DNA from: JBJXHG01 sp046160865
GTDB lineage: Bacteria > Planctomycetota > UBA1135 > GCA-002686595
Direction: 5' to 3'
DNA: 64,000 nucleotides
NCBI GenBank assembly: GCA_046160865.1
Contig: JBJXHG010000108.1
Span: forward strand, 1 to 64,000
The translations under genes were made by a program, and so were the position numbers. The number at the start of each line of letters is the position of its first letter. Position 1 is the first letter of the stretch. Positions 46,228 to 54,959 of this stretch are shown here, in pieces. Under the pieces are notes generated by a model. That model had not been told where the DNA came from, did no database searches, and was given only the letters and a program-made list of their open reading frames with translations.

Positions 46228-48669
46228 ATGGCTCAAGACACGAAGCAAGCCGCCTACACGGCGCAATCGATCAGCGTCCTCGAAGGGCTCGAGGCCGTGC
46301 GCGTGCGGCCCGCGATGTACATCGGCGACACCGATGTGCGCGGGCTCCACCACCTGATCTGGGAAGTCGTCGACAACTCGATGGACGAAGCGCTCGCCGG
46401 CTTCGCTCGTCACTGCGACGTCGTGATCGGCACCGACGGCTCCGTCAGCGTGTCGGACGACGGGCGCGGCATCCCCGTCGACATGCACCCGACCGAGGGC
46501 ATTCCGGCAGTCGAGGTCGCGCTGACACGCCTGCATGCGGGCGGCAAGTTCGACAAGGGCGCGTACAAGGTCTCGGGTGGATTGCACGGCGTCGGCGTGT
46601 CGTGCGTGAACGCGCTCTCCGAATGGCTCGAAGTCGTCGTACGCCGCGATGGCAAGAGCTATCAGATGCGCTTCCAGCGTGGCGCGCGCGCGAGCGAACT
46701 CGCGGTCGTCGGCGAAGCCAGCCAAACAGGCACGACAGTCGTCTTCCGGCCCGACGCGAAGATTTTCTCCACGACGGAGATCCAGTACGAGATCGTCGCG
46801 AAACGCTTGCGCGAGATGGCGTACCTGATGGGCACGCGCGGCGTGGTGATCACGCTCGAAGACCGGCGCACGGGACAGAAGGAACACTACGAGTTCCCCG
46901 ACGGACTGCGCACGTTCGTGCAGCACGTCAACAAGAACAAGACGGTGCTGCATCCGGACGTCGTGCACTTGGTGAAGACGATGCCTTCACCGGACAACCC
47001 CGAGCGCGAGTACGAGGTCGAGCTCGCGATGCAGTACACCGACACCTACCAAGAGACGGTGTACACGTTCGTCAACAACATCAACACGCCCGGCGGTGGC
47101 ACGCACCTCGCCGGTTTGAAGGCGGCGTTGACGCGCAGCCTGAACAACTACGCCAAACAGCAGAAGATCGCGAAGGACGTCGCCGACTTGCCGTCGGGGG
47201 ACGACTTCCGCGAAGGGTTGAGCGCGATTCTCTCGCTCAAGGTGCCCGAGCCGCAGTTCGAAGGCCAGACGAAGGACAAGCTCGGCAACCGCGAGGCGCA
47301 AGGCATCGTCGAGTCCGCCGTCGCCGACCTGTTCTCGACCTACCTCGAAGAGCATCCGCCGATCGCGCGTGCGATCGTGCAGAAGGCGTTGCGCGCGCAA
47401 GCGGCGCGCGAAGCCGCGCGCAAGGCGCGCGATCTCGTGCGGCGCAAGTCCGCGCTCGCGAGCGGCAACTTGCCCGGCAAGCTCGCCGACTGTCAGTCGA
47501 GCGACATGAACGAGTCGGAGCTCTACCTCGTCGAAGGTGACTCCGCAGGTGGCTCGGCCAAGATGGGCCGCGATCGCCGCTACCAGGCCATCTTGCCGCT
47601 GAAGGGCAAGATCCTGAACGTCGAGAAGGCGCCGCTCGACAAGATGCTGTCGCACTCGGAAATCCAGCTGATCATTTCCGCGCTTGGCACCGGCATCGCC
47701 GACGAGTTCGATCTCACGAAGCTGCGCTACGGCAAGACGATCATCATGACGGACGCGGACGTCGACGGATCGCACATCCGCACGCTGCTGCTGACGTTCT
47801 TCTTCCGTCACATGCGACTCTTGATCGACGCCGGGCGTCTCTACATCGCGCAGCCGCCGCTCTACAAGCTCAAGGACAAGAAGACCGAGCGGTACGTCAC
47901 GACCGACGCCGAATTGCGCACGCTCTTGATGGAGCGCGGGGTCGATGCGCTCACGATTCACGATCCGCGCGACGGTCGCGAATGGCACGGCGCGGAGCTG
48001 CGCGAGCTGTGCGACGAGTTGCGCCGGCTCGAAGACGTCGCGCACGACGTCGCCCCGTCGTGGAGCGGCGTGCCGATGTCGGAGCTGATCCGCATGTTCG
48101 ACGGCGGCGCGCTGCCGACGCATTGGGCACAAGTCGGCCACACGTTTCATTTCTTCGCCGACCTGCAAGAGCTCGAGAACTTCCGCGAGCTGCAGAAGGT
48201 CGGACTGCGGCCGAACGAGAAGTTGCGCGTGTACGAAGGGCCGGACTCCGAGTTCTCGCGCGAGGCCGCGCACCTCACGATCGGCCATCTCGCGCGCACC
48301 GACGAGTTGGCGAAGGTGCTCGCAGCGCTGGAGCAGCGCGGCCTGAAGTTCCGCGGCGGCGGCGAGTGGCGCGTCACCGGCGGCAAGGAGCCGCAGCAGT
48401 GCACCGACGCGCTCGCGCTCGCAGCCGCGGTGCGCAAGGGTGCGCAGTCCGACATCGACATCCAGCGCTACAAGGGTCTCGGCGAGATGGACGCGGAGCA
48501 GTTGTGGGAGTCCACGATGGATCCTGCGCGGCGCACGCTCTATCGCGTCGAGCTCGAAGACGCGATGTCGGCCGACGAGATCTTCACCATCCTGATGTCC
48601 GACGGCGTCGAAGCGCGCCGCGAGTACATCGAGCGTCACGCGCTCGAAGTCACGAACCTCGACGTGTAG
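46228..48669 (+). CDS. gyrB: DNA gyrase subunit B
   Basis: GyrB supplies ATPase and DNA-gating TOPRIM functions for gyrase. Visible are EVVDNSMDEALAG, DDGRGIPVD, GGLHGVGVSCVNAL, then the TOPRIM EGDSAGGSA and MTDADVDGSHIRTLLLTFF. A large insert of about 170 residues lies between the TOPRIM and the C-terminal QRYKGLGEMDAEQLWESTMDP, as in proteobacterial GyrB. I chose the ATG at 46228; a TTG at 46222 overlapping the dciA stop is possible. The length is 813 residues. Confidence 0.95.
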   Translation: MAQDTKQAAYTAQSISVLEGLEAVRVRPAMYIGDTDVRGLHHLIWEVVDNSMDEALAGFARHCDVVIGTDGSVSVSDDGRGIPVDMHPTEGIPAVEVALTRLHAGGKFDKGAYKVSGGLHGVGVSCVNALSEWLEVVVRRDGKSYQMRFQRGARASELAVVGEASQTGTTVVFRPDAKIFSTTEIQYEIVAKRLREMAYLMGTRGVVITLEDRRTGQKEHYEFPDGLRTFVQHVNKNKTVLHPDVVHLVKTMPSPDNPEREYEVELAMQYTDTYQETVYTFVNNINTPGGGTHLAGLKAALTRSLNNYAKQQKIAKDVADLPSGDDFREGLSAILSLKVPEPQFEGQTKDKLGNREAQGIVESAVADLFSTYLEEHPPIARAIVQKALRAQAAREAARKARDLVRRKSALASGNLPGKLADCQSSDMNESELYLVEGDSAGGSAKMGRDRRYQAILPLKGKILNVEKAPLDKMLSHSEIQLIISALGTGIADEFDLTKLRYGKTIIMTDADVDGSHIRTLLLTFFFRHMRLLIDAGRLYIAQPPLYKLKDKKTERYVTTDAELRTLLMERGVDALTIHDPRDGREWHGAELRELCDELRRLEDVAHDVAPSWSGVPMSELIRMFDGGALPTHWAQVGHTFHFFADLQELENFRELQKVGLRPNEKLRVYEGPDSEFSREAAHLTIGHLARTDELAKVLAALEQRGLKFRGGGEWRVTGGKEPQQCTDALALAAAVRKGAQSDIDIQRYKGLGEMDAEQLWESTMDPARRTLYRVELEDAMSADEIFTILMSDGVEARREYIERHALEVTNLDV

Positions 48670-48690
48670 TGCACGCTCGCGCGTGTCGGT

Positions 48691-48870
48691 GTGAAGACGG
48701 CGAGCGGTGGGATCGCTCGTTGCCCGGGCTTCGCCGATGCTGTGCTCCCGACGCATGCGTTCGTCGGGGATCGTCGCAACGACGAGGTGTACTACCGCGA
48801 CGCGGCGGTGTACTGCACGGCCGGAACGTTCCTCTCGACCAACGCGTACGCGATAGTTCGGGCGCCCTGA
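48691..48870 (+). pseudogene. Short open frame after gyrB, possible gene remnant
   Basis: A GTG at 48691 opens a 59-codon frame ending in TGA at 48868-48870. Its translation includes DEVYYRDAAVYCTAGTFL, which looks more protein-like than the arginine-rich shadow frames. There is no clear ribosome site. It lies just before a cluster of foldback elements, so it may be the remains of a gene disrupted there. I cannot name a family. Confidence 0.25.
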
Positions 48871-48904
48871 TCGACACGCGGCCGGCGCAGGACCGTCATC
48901 ACGG

Positions 48905-48924
48905 AAAGGCTTTCACCACGGGCT
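48905..48924. repeat. Family A element, solo arm remnant
   Basis: AAAGGCTTTCACCACGGGCT matches the right arm of the family A elements. The other arm is missing. It directly precedes a family B copy, repeating the A-B neighbourhood seen at 34897-35239. Confidence 0.5.
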
Positions 48925-48925
48925 A

Positions 48926-49067
48926 CTCGCCTGCGTTTCTCACCAGGTCCTGCTGCGGTCGCGCTAACTCGCTCCGGTCGGCGTTGTTGGACCGATTCCG
49001 ATCCAACTACGCCGACCGGAGCGAGCTGTCACGCCGTCGCGACGGACGTGTTGAGAGCTGCGAGCTC
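48926..49067. mobile_element. Foldback (MITE-like) element, family B, copy 2
   Basis: A long inverted repeat. The inner stem GCTCCGGTCGGCGT pairs almost perfectly with ACGCCGACCGGAGC around GGACCGATTCCGATCC. The outer arms GCGTTTCTCACCAGGTCC and its partner ending GGACGTGTTGAGAGC are more diverged. Part of the gyrB-MshEN gap. Confidence 0.65.
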
Positions 49068-49121
49068 GAGAACGTCGCCGGTCGTCTCCAGAGCTCGAGG
49101 TCTTGCGTCGATAGAGGAGCG

Positions 49122-49306
49122 CACCTCGCCCGCATCTCTCACCACCTCCTGCTGCGGTCGCACCAACTCGTTCGACGCTGCGTTGTTGGCTCGGAATCGA
49201 TCCTCGCTGACCCAATAGGTCAGCTGCGGTCGATTCCGATGCAACGCCTTGCTCCGAACGCGCTGGCGCAACCTCGCGACGGACGTGGTGAGAGATGCAG
49301 GCGAGC
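49122..49306. mobile_element. Foldback (MITE-like) element, family B, copy 3
   Basis: The left arm CGCCCGCATCTCTCACCACC pairs with a right arm ending GTGGTGAGAGATGCAGGCGA. The centre holds GACCCAATAGGTC, close to the centre of copy 1. The ATG of the following MshEN gene (49295) lies within the right arm. Confidence 0.68.
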
Positions 49307-49897
49307 TCGCTCCTCCTCGACGTGGCCAAGACCAACCAGCGCCTCGAATACAGCCGCCTCGCCGAAGTCCTCGCCGAACGCGGACTCGTCGACCCGCAAG
49401 CCTTGCGGGAAGCGCTCCAATGGAGCGGCAAAGGCAACCTCCCGTTCCCCGAGGCGCTCGTGCAAGCGAACCTCGTCGCCGACTGGGAACTGTCGCGTCT
49501 CGTGTGCGAGCTGTACGGCCTTCCGTTCTTGCCGGTGGACATCGTCGAGCCCGATGCGAAAGCGCGCGAGGGCATCGAAGTGCAGACGCTCGTCGAGAAC
49601 TGCATCGTGCCGATCAGCCGCTTCAAGCAGGTGCTGACGATTGCGATGCCGGCGATGGTTCCCGCCGACGTGCTCGGCTTGCTCGCGTCGGCGACCGACC
49701 TGCACGTCTTGCCCGTCGTCGGCACCGTGCGCACGAATCGCCTCTGGCTCGAGAAGCACGTGCAGGGTCCGCCACAGGCTGCGCTGCCCGCATCCACGAG
49801 CGATGTCGACGATCCGACCGGCGAGTGGTCGAACATCTTCGACGCCGCGGATGCCGCGGTGCTGCTCGAGCTGCACAAGGATCCGCAGAACGGCTAG
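49295..49897 (+). CDS. MshEN (GspE N-terminal-like) domain protein
   Basis: The 200-residue protein resembles the MshEN/GspE N-terminal domain, which in other proteins binds c-di-GMP or a secretion partner. Two half-repeats are seen: RLAEVLAERGLVDPQALREAL and PFPEALVQANLVADWELSRLVCELYGLPFLPVDI. No ATPase domain follows, so it stands alone; a weak tail of 40 residues ends the chain. Its ATG and likely ribosome site (GGTGAG) lie inside a family B element. Its TAG stop (49895-49897) is the first codon of another element. An internal GTG near residue 10 is an alternative start. Confidence 0.6.
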   Translation: MQASSLLLDVAKTNQRLEYSRLAEVLAERGLVDPQALREALQWSGKGNLPFPEALVQANLVADWELSRLVCELYGLPFLPVDIVEPDAKAREGIEVQTLVENCIVPISRFKQVLTIAMPAMVPADVLGLLASATDLHVLPVVGTVRTNRLWLEKHVQGPPQAALPASTSDVDDPTGEWSNIFDAADAAVLLELHKDPQNG

Positions 49898-49960
49898 CCC
49901 GGATCTCTCACCACATCCGGCTGCGGTCGCGTCAACTCGGGTGTTCAGGAGTGCAGGCTA
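49895..49960. mobile_element. Short family B element between convergent genes
   Basis: A 66-bp remnant whose left end TAGCCCGGATCTCTCACCAC and right end (reverse complement TAGCCTGCACTCCTG) are inverted. The left TAG is the stop of the MshEN gene. The right TAG, read on the minus strand (49958-49960), is the stop of the ATP-grasp ligase gene. Almost no middle remains. Confidence 0.6.
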
Positions 49961-50944
49961 TGAGCGCGCGCACGCACCGTTCGCGAGCAACGCCGCGATC
50001 GAGCGGCTGATCGGGAAGCGCGGCCCCGTCTCTTCGAGCCAGCTGAACTCGCCCTGCGGGTTGAGCTCGAGGAACACGTAGCGTCCGTCCGGCGTGAGGA
50101 TCATGTCGATCGCGCCGTAGTGCAGCTCGAACCGGCGCACGAGCTCGATCGCGCGCGCAGCGACTTCGAGCGGCAGCTCGTGCGCGAACCAACGGTCCGC
50201 GAGCTCGCGCGCGCCGGCGCGCCAATCGACGGCGGTGTGGGCGTGCGCGTGGGAGTCGACCGCCGCAGCGAAGACTTCGTCGCCGATGACGATCACACGC
50301 AGCTCGAGCGCCTTCGCGACTTCCTCTTGGAACATGGTCGGACATACGGCGAGCGCCGCGTCGTCGTCGAGATCCCGCCTCTCGACACGCGACGTCAGTA
50401 CGACGCGCGCGCGCTCGTCCTCGTCGATCCGAAAGTGTGTGAGCGGCTTCGCGACGAGCGTGCGCATTGGCTCGCGCGAGAAGCGCCGCGCCTGGGCGCC
50501 GTCGCTGGTGAGCAGCGTGCGCGGCACCTCGAAGCCGGTCTCCTGCGCCCACCGCAGTTGGAGCGGCTTGTGGCTCGCCCGCAGCACCGCCGCTTCGCGA
50601 TCCACGTGGAGCGCGTCGAGCTGCGCGAGACAACCATGCAGCACGGCGCGGCTTTCGCCGATGCACGCACGGCGCATTGACGGCGTGAGATCGGGCGACA
50701 GGCGCTCGCCGATGCGCGCGCGCCGCGACCAGACTGCGCGCACGTCGCGCGCATCGACCTCGCCGCCCGTCGACACGAATCGGATGCGCGTGGAATGCGC
50801 GTCGAGCTCGAAAGAGATCCGTGTCGTCGACGGATACAGATCGGTGTCGAAGCGGAAGGCGTGCTCACCGCGCGCTTCGAGCTGTGCGCACACGGCAGCT
50901 ACGGTGGGTGAATCGCCGCTCCACGTGACGACGAGGACGGTCAC
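49958..50944 (-). CDS. Graspetide (microviridin-type) ATP-grasp ligase, MvdD-like
   Basis: The enzyme joins side chains of the precursor peptide by ester (or amide) bonds in graspetide RiPPs. The ATP-grasp fold is seen in RTLVAKPLTHFR, the ELRVIVIGDEVFAAAV strand pair and YGAIDMILTPDGRYVFLELNPQG, which includes metal-binding Glu and Asn and is typical of MvdC/MvdD proteins. The first 110 residues form the precursor-recognition domain of this family. It follows a 55-residue precursor gene by 76 bases on the same strand. No second ligase, acetyltransferase or transporter is seen. Its stop lies in a foldback element. Confidence 0.85.
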   Translation of the reverse strand: MTVLVVTWSGDSPTVAAVCAQLEARGEHAFRFDTDLYPSTTRISFELDAHSTRIRFVSTGGEVDARDVRAVWSRRARIGERLSPDLTPSMRRACIGESRAVLHGCLAQLDALHVDREAAVLRASHKPLQLRWAQETGFEVPRTLLTSDGAQARRFSREPMRTLVAKPLTHFRIDEDERARVVLTSRVERRDLDDDAALAVCPTMFQEEVAKALELRVIVIGDEVFAAAVDSHAHAHTAVDWRAGARELADRWFAHELPLEVAARAIELVRRFELHYGAIDMILTPDGRYVFLELNPQGEFSWLEETGPRFPISRSIAALLANGACARS

Positions 50945-51020
50945 GCGGAACTCCGGACCGCAGAACGAACACGCGCACGCAGCGCGAGGCGGCGTGCGCG
51001 CGACACCGTCCGTGCGGAGA

Positions 51021-51188
51021 TCAGGACTCCGACTCGAAGCCGTCGGCGGACAGCGGCCACGTCAGATGCGGGATCGGCGGCGGAGCCTCTTGGCCTTCGC
51101 CGGCTTTCACGTCGGTTTGAACCTGCGGATAATCGAGGTCGACGAGGTACTTCGCGAAGAACGGAGTGGAAGCGTTGCTCTGGTTCAT
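51021..51188 (-). CDS. Graspetide precursor peptide, microviridin-like leader
   Basis: A 55-residue peptide. The leader holds TPFFAKYL at residues 8-15, matching the PFFARFL motif that microviridin ligases recognise. A Pro-rich linker (APPPIP) precedes the likely core LTWPLSADGFESES (42-55). Donors are Thr43 and Ser47 (possibly Ser53), and acceptors Asp49, Glu52 and Glu54. There is no lysine in the core, so only ester rings are expected, fitting one ligase. The ATG at 51188 has a very strong ribosome site (AGGAGGTG). The mature product, probably a small protease inhibitor by family analogy, is unknown. Confidence 0.8.
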   Translation of the reverse strand: MNQSNASTPFFAKYLVDLDYPQVQTDVKAGEGQEAPPPIPHLTWPLSADGFESES

Positions 51189-51194
51189 TTCGTT

Positions 51195-51202
51195 CACCTC
51201 CT
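51195..51202 (-). promoter_or_regulatory. Strong ribosome-binding site of the graspetide precursor
   Basis: AGGAGGTG on the minus strand, six bases before the ATG, is a near-perfect Shine-Dalgarno sequence. It is stronger than those of nearby genes and supports the short precursor as a real, highly translated gene. Confidence 0.8.
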
Positions 51203-51334
51203 GAGACAAAGGGAATCGGAGGCGTCGCTGCACGGGCGGAAGTTGCGACGAGCACGCGCGCTCTCCTCGCGCGTTGGTCTACCGGCGCAACCGCGAAGCG
51301 GTCAAGGTGCGCATACGCGACCGTTGCGCAGTCT

Positions 51335-52144
51335 TCACGATCCATCGCGCGACGTCCGCTCGTGACGGAAGCCGAGACGGCGCTCGACGAACGCGTCGGC
51401 AAGCTTCGGCCAAGCGATCGAAAGCAGCGCGAGCCAGCGCCATTTCGGCCGCATCGAGAGCTCGGCGCGCGGCTTCCGATCGAGCGCGAGGATCGTGCGC
51501 GCGACGTGCTCGGGTCCGTGCGCGGTGCGCAGTTCAGGATCCTGAAGTCGCGACGGATTCGGTTGCGCCTCGAAGAAGCCGGTGGCGGTGAGTCCCGGAT
51601 TCAGCGTGCACACCGCGATGCCGTGCTCCGCCCACTCGAGCCGCAAAGCCTCGCCGATCGAGACCACGGCCGCCTTGCTCGCCGAGTAGGCGGCTTGTCC
51701 CGGTATGCCGCGCCGTCCGACGACGGATGCGACGTCGACGACGACCGGCCGCGTGCCGCGCACGAGCAGCGGGAGTGCCGCTTTGCACGCGAGCAGCAGA
51801 CCGATCACGTTCGTCTCGAACACACGTCGCAGGAGCTCTGGCTCGAGCTCTTCGACGAGCGCGCGATAGCCCGAGCCCGCGTTGTTCACGAGCAGGTCGA
51901 GGCCGCCGAACGTGCGCTCGAGCTCGCTGAACGCACGCTCGATCTGTGCGGGAACCGTCAAGTCGCACACCAGACACACGTGCGGCTCGCCGGGCGGACT
52001 CGCGAGCTCGCGCGCCAGCGCTTCGAGTTCGTCCTTCCGCCGCGCGAGCAGCGCCACGCGATAACCCGCGTTCGCGAGTTCGCGCGCCGTCGCGGCGCCG
52101 ATCCCCGACGAAGCACCGGTGACGAGCGCGCGCCGTGCGGTCAT
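51335..52144 (-). CDS. Short-chain dehydrogenase/reductase
   Basis: A 269-residue classical SDR. The cofactor motif TGASSGIGAATARE is at the start, NNAGSG follows, the catalytic serine lies in VVDVASVVGRRG and the YxxxK pair in AAYSASKAA. A C-terminal basic, hydrophobic tail may bind membrane. It lies upstream of the graspetide precursor on the same strand with a 146-base gap; a link to the peptide is possible but there is no proof. It follows rsmB by 24 bases. Confidence 0.85.
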   Translation of the reverse strand: MTARRALVTGASSGIGAATARELANAGYRVALLARRKDELEALARELASPPGEPHVCLVCDLTVPAQIERAFSELERTFGGLDLLVNNAGSGYRALVEELEPELLRRVFETNVIGLLLACKAALPLLVRGTRPVVVDVASVVGRRGIPGQAAYSASKAAVVSIGEALRLEWAEHGIAVCTLNPGLTATGFFEAQPNPSRLQDPELRTAHGPEHVARTILALDRKPRAELSMRPKWRWLALLSIAWPKLADAFVERRLGFRHERTSRDGS

Positions 52145-52168
52145 GCGAAGCCTCGCGACGTCGCCCGC

Positions 52169-53512
52169 TCAGCGCCGCACGAGTCGCGCCGCGTAGCCGC
52201 CGTCGACGGGACCGGCGATCCCGCGCGGATCCGGCAGCGCTTCGATCTCCGCGTCGAGCGTGAAGTCGGCATGAGCGGCGAGGAATGCTACCACTCGTTC
52301 GCGGTTCTCCTCTGCTTCGAGACTGCACGTCGAGTACACGAGTCGGCCGCCGGGGCGCACGTGAGCGGCGGCGGCTTCGGCGAGCTCGGCCTGCACGCGC
52401 GCCAGCGACGCCAGGTTGTCGCTCGACAAGCGCCAGCGCGCTTCCGGGCGCTGCGCGAGCACTCCGCTGTTGCTGCACGGCACGTCGACGAGCACCGCGT
52501 CGAAGCCACGCGTGTCGCGCGCGACGGTTTCGAGCGGCACGACTTCGATGCGCTCGCCGAGTCGCAATCGCGCGGCGGTCTCGTGAACGCGCGCGAGACG
52601 TTCCGTGTTCTTGTCCGTCGCGACGACACTCGCGCCCGTCTCGGCGAGCACGGCGGTCTTGCCGCCCGGCGCCGCGCACAAGTCGAGCACACGCTCGCCG
52701 GGCCGCGCGGCCAGGAGCTCGGCGGCTCGCAACGCGGTCTCGCCTTGCACGGTGAGGCCGCCGTCGCGGAAAGCGGCGCTGGCGAGAACGGCTTCGGAGT
52801 CGGCGCTCGGGAGCAAGATGACGTGCGGATGCGCGCCGTTCCGCGGAGTGCAACCGGCGCCACGCAGCAGGTCGGAGAACGCGTCGCGCGCGTTCGTCGC
52901 GGGCGACGACTCCGCGCCGCGCGCCGTCACGCGCAGCGACAAGTCCGACTCCTGCAGCGCGACACGCGCGATCTCGAGTGCGCGCTCGCGCCCGTGCCGC
53001 GCGATCCAGCGCACCAGCGCGAACGCGGGCACGTTGAACGCGTCCTCACCGAAGCGCGCCGGGTCGCGGACGGGATCCGTGAAGATCGGCTCGGTGAACG
53101 ACACGTCGCGTTCCGGGATGTCGCGCCGAGGATCGCCGGTGTGGCCCGTTTGGCGAATCGACGCGGCTTTGCGCAGCACGGCGTTCACGTAGCCGGCGCG
53201 CTTGCTCCCCAATCGTCGTGCGGCGGCCTCGACGGTCTCGCCGACCGCCGCGTGGTCCGGTACGTGATCGAGCATGTAGAGCTGCACGAGCCCGATGTGG
53301 AGGAACGCTTCCACATCGGGCTCGGTCGTGCCGCGTGCGAACCGGCGCACGATCGCGTGCAACGTCGCTCGCCGACGGACCTCGGCCGCGACGATCGCAC
53401 GCACGAGCGCGCGGTCGCGCGGCGCGAGCGACACTGCCAGGTGATCGACCTCGCGCAGTGGCCGTTGCGACGGATGACGTAGGCACTGCCAAGCGATCGA
53501 ACGCGTTTTCAT
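52169..53512 (-). CDS. rsmB: 16S rRNA m5C967 methyltransferase RsmB
   Basis: RsmB methylates C967 of 16S rRNA. The N-terminal NusB-like helical domain spans about 1-150 and the SAM domain the rest: VLDLCAAPGGKTAVLAE, the catalytic DVPCSNSG and VYSTCSLEAEENRERVVAFL. The length is 447 residues. It follows fmt by 61 bases, the usual fmt-rsmB pairing. Confidence 0.9.
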   Translation of the reverse strand: MKTRSIAWQCLRHPSQRPLREVDHLAVSLAPRDRALVRAIVAAEVRRRATLHAIVRRFARGTTEPDVEAFLHIGLVQLYMLDHVPDHAAVGETVEAAARRLGSKRAGYVNAVLRKAASIRQTGHTGDPRRDIPERDVSFTEPIFTDPVRDPARFGEDAFNVPAFALVRWIARHGRERALEIARVALQESDLSLRVTARGAESSPATNARDAFSDLLRGAGCTPRNGAHPHVILLPSADSEAVLASAAFRDGGLTVQGETALRAAELLAARPGERVLDLCAAPGGKTAVLAETGASVVATDKNTERLARVHETAARLRLGERIEVVPLETVARDTRGFDAVLVDVPCSNSGVLAQRPEARWRLSSDNLASLARVQAELAEAAAAHVRPGGRLVYSTCSLEAEENRERVVAFLAAHADFTLDAEIEALPDPRGIAGPVDGGYAARLVRR

Positions 53513-53573
53513 GCGGGGGGCGAAGCCGTTCCTCCGCGTTGCGCGCGGCGTTTGCGGTTGAGGGCAGTGTCGT

Positions 53574-54506
53574 TCACACGCCCAGTCGCGCGTCGTGCGC
53601 GAGTCGCGCGCCGCGCAAGAACGAAGCGCCGTCCATAGCAGCTCGTCCGGCCGGCTTCACGAGCACGAGATCGAGCGCGCCCTGGCCCGTCGCCACGCGC
53701 AAGCTCGACTTCGACGCGAGCAACGTTCCCGGCGGCGCGCCGTGCGCGAGCTCGACGACGTCGACGCGCTGGATCACGAGCTCCGTGCCGTCCGGCAGCG
53801 TCGTGCGCGCGCCGGGCCACGGCTGACACGCGCGCACGAGGCGATCGATGTCGGCCGCGCTTTTCGACCAGTCGATGCGGCCGAAGTCCTTCGTGAGCTT
53901 CTTCGCGTACGTCACGTGCGCGGCGTCCTGCGGCGTGAAGACGGCGCGGCCGGCGTGCAGCTCGTCGAGCGCGCGCACCGCCGCGCCTCCGCCGAGCACG
54001 GCGAGTCGCGCGAGCAAGTCGCCGGAAGTCTCGGAGGCGCCGATCTCGGTGCGCTCGGAGAGCAGCACGTCGCCCTCGTCGAGTGCGAGCACCATGCGCT
54101 GGACGCTGACGCCGGTCTCGCGATCTCCGGCGAGGATCGCCGCTTGGATCGGCGACGCGCCGCGATGGCGCGGCAAGAGCGACGCGTGCACGTTGAGTGC
54201 GCCGTGCGGCGCGAGCTCGAGGATGTCGCGCCGCACGATCTCGCCGTAGCTCGCGACGAGCAGCACGTCGGGCTCGAACGCGCGCAGGCGCGCGACGAAC
54301 TCGGGATCGCGCGTCGTCTCCGGCTGCAACACCGCAATGCCGTGCGCTTGCGCGTGCTCGACGAGCGGCGACGTCTCGACCTTGCGGCCGCGCCCCTTCG
54401 CGCGATCGGGCTGCGTGACGAGCGTGAGCACCGTGTGCCGGCTCGCGAGCACGCACTCGAGCACGGGGACGGCGAACGGCGGCGATCCGAAGAAGGCGAG
54501 TCGCAC
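53574..54506 (-). CDS. fmt: Methionyl-tRNA formyltransferase
   Basis: Fmt adds a formyl group to initiator Met-tRNA. The 310-residue protein has the typical start RLAFFGSPPFAVPVLE, the KGRGRKVETSPLVEHA segment and the catalytic NVHASLLPRHRGASPIQ. YAKKLTKDFGRIDWSKSA opens the C-terminal domain. Upstream is trxA, downstream is rsmB. Confidence 0.94.
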   Translation of the reverse strand: MRLAFFGSPPFAVPVLECVLASRHTVLTLVTQPDRAKGRGRKVETSPLVEHAQAHGIAVLQPETTRDPEFVARLRAFEPDVLLVASYGEIVRRDILELAPHGALNVHASLLPRHRGASPIQAAILAGDRETGVSVQRMVLALDEGDVLLSERTEIGASETSGDLLARLAVLGGGAAVRALDELHAGRAVFTPQDAAHVTYAKKLTKDFGRIDWSKSAADIDRLVRACQPWPGARTTLPDGTELVIQRVDVVELAHGAPPGTLLASKSSLRVATGQGALDLVLVKPAGRAAMDGASFLRGARLAHDARLGV

Positions 54507-54569
54507 GCGTCTATCGTGGACGAAGCTCGCGCGGAGAAGAAGGCGCGCGCGTCCGAACGCGCGCAGCGA

Positions 54570-54893
54570 TCACAGGAGCGGCGCGACCGCGGCCTTCAGC
54601 TTGTCGTACGGCTGCGCGCCTACGATCGTCTTCGCGACCTCGCCGTTCTTGATGAGCAAGAACGTCGGAATCGCGGTGATCCCGTAGCGCGCCGGGACTT
54701 CGGTGTTGTCCTGCGTGTTGACCTTCACCACCTTCAGCTTGCCGCCCATCTCCGCCGCGAGCTTGTCGACGTACGGCGACATCGCTCGGCACGGCCCGCA
54801 CCACTCGGCCCAGAAATCGACGAGCACCGGGGTCTTGCTTTGCAGGACGGCGGTTTCCCAGGTGTTGTCCGTGACGTCGAGGGCGTTGCTCAT
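54570..54893 (-). CDS. trxA: Thioredoxin
   Basis: A 107-residue thioredoxin. The active site WAEWCGPCRAM has Cys32 and Cys35, and the cis-proline loop is GITAIPTFLLI. It keeps cytoplasmic thiols reduced; the cell also has bacillithiol. I chose the ATG at 54893, as the family starts here. A longer frame upstream is not conserved. Confidence 0.95.
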   Translation of the reverse strand: MSNALDVTDNTWETAVLQSKTPVLVDFWAEWCGPCRAMSPYVDKLAAEMGGKLKVVKVNTQDNTEVPARYGITAIPTFLLIKNGEVAKTIVGAQPYDKLKAAVAPLL

Positions 54894-54959
54894 GGCTTGA
54901 TGGGGAAGAGTGTCGGCGGGCTTGGGCAGCGGAGAACGAGCGCTCAATATGGGACCTCT

